A stretch of DNA of 13,616 nt, taken from assembly GCA_030628805.1 (NCBI GenBank), contig DAOVQG010000109.1, forward strand, positions 1 through 13,616, in the 5' to 3' direction. Made by a program: the position numbers and the translations under genes. Position 1 is the stretch's first letter; each line of letters opens with the position of its first letter. The notes beneath the pieces were generated by a model. The model was given only the letters and a program-made list of their open reading frames with translations, searched no databases and had not been told where the DNA came from. Positions 13,423 through 13,616 of the stretch are shown here, piece by piece. Origin of the DNA: JAGMDK01 sp023128695. GTDB lineage: Bacteria; Planctomycetota; Phycisphaerae; UBA1845; Fen-1342.

Positions 13423-13616
13423 GGGAGGGCGAAGCTCCCGCTGAGCCGCAATAAGGGGAGGGCGAAGCTCCCGCTGAGCCGCAATAAGGGGAGGGCGAAG
13501 CTCCCGCTGAGCCGTGCACCGGAAGAAGGGAGGGCGAAGCTCCCGCTGAGCCGCAGCGCCCCCGGCTCGGCAGGAGCCTCGCCCTCCCGTGAGCCGCGGC
13601 GCCCCCGGCTCGGCAG
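13423..13616. repeat. cluster of family A palindromic repeats, direct then inverted
   Basis: Four direct copies of the 26-bp family A repeat lie at 13423-13448, 13456-13481, 13489-13514 and 13528-13553; the first three have a 33-bp period. An inverted, slightly longer-spaced copy follows at 13563-13588, and a second inverted copy begins at 13606 and is cut by the window end (43-bp period). Each copy has a GGGAG/CTCCC stem around GGCGAAG. These differ from the copies in tadA and cpaB by CTCCC for CTCCT, which gives one more base pair. Confidence 0.9.

Noticed and set aside
13423..13616. CRISPR array
   Set aside because: The spaced 26-bp repeats have spacers of only 7-13 bp that are themselves similar, and the orientation inverts; there are no unique spacers or cas genes.

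Overview
The window is GC-rich bacterial DNA, most likely from a member of the Planctomycetota. I infer this from the pilin core (GPTATEYAVMLAL, which I associate with planctomycete Flp pilins) and from several interspersed palindromic repeats. Their translations (GEAPAEP, VRDGARTL, GTGFQPV/GTGILPV) are peptides I know mainly from planctomycete genomes. No taxonomic marker gene is present, so the assignment is an inference.

Layout. (1) Bases 1-1277, + strand: the 3' part of a gene for a kinesin-light-chain-type TPR protein, built from near-identical 126-bp units. (2) Bases 1304-1729, - strand: a small gene of unknown function. Its reading frame runs through a 3' tRNA-Val(CAC) fragment (1584-1625), which looks like an integration (att) scar. 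(3) Bases 1848-13085, - strand: one long tad/cpa locus for a type IVb (Flp, tight adherence) pilus. In transcription order it reads flp pilin, prepilin peptidase (tadV/cpaA), TadE pseudopilin, cpaB/rcpC, secretin cpaC/rcpA, TadG with a vWA domain, tadZ/cpaE, ATPase tadA/cpaF, tadB, tadC. (4) Bases 13086-13422: the leader upstream of flp. (5) Bases 13423-13616: a cluster of palindromic repeats in both orientations.

How the genes work together. TadV cleaves the Flp prepilin and probably the TadE pseudopilin. The TadA hexamer powers assembly on the TadB/TadC inner-membrane platform, and TadZ probably places the machine at a site in the cell. CpaC forms the outer-membrane channel with CpaB as its periplasmic partner. 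TadG is an envelope-anchored vWA protein of the pilus system. A separate TadD (pilotin-like TPR lipoprotein) gene is not seen here.

The most notable feature is how densely at least seven classes of palindromic or tandem repeat occupy this locus. Almost every non-overlapping gene junction holds one, often of a different family. Three families also lie inside reading frames: the TadA N-terminus, the CpaB C-terminus, and both ends of the secretin. One 26-bp repeat is read as GSAGASPS in TadA and as AQQELRPP in CpaB, which are different frames of the same DNA. One family shows a compensatory base-pair change between copies, which suggests the hairpin itself matters.
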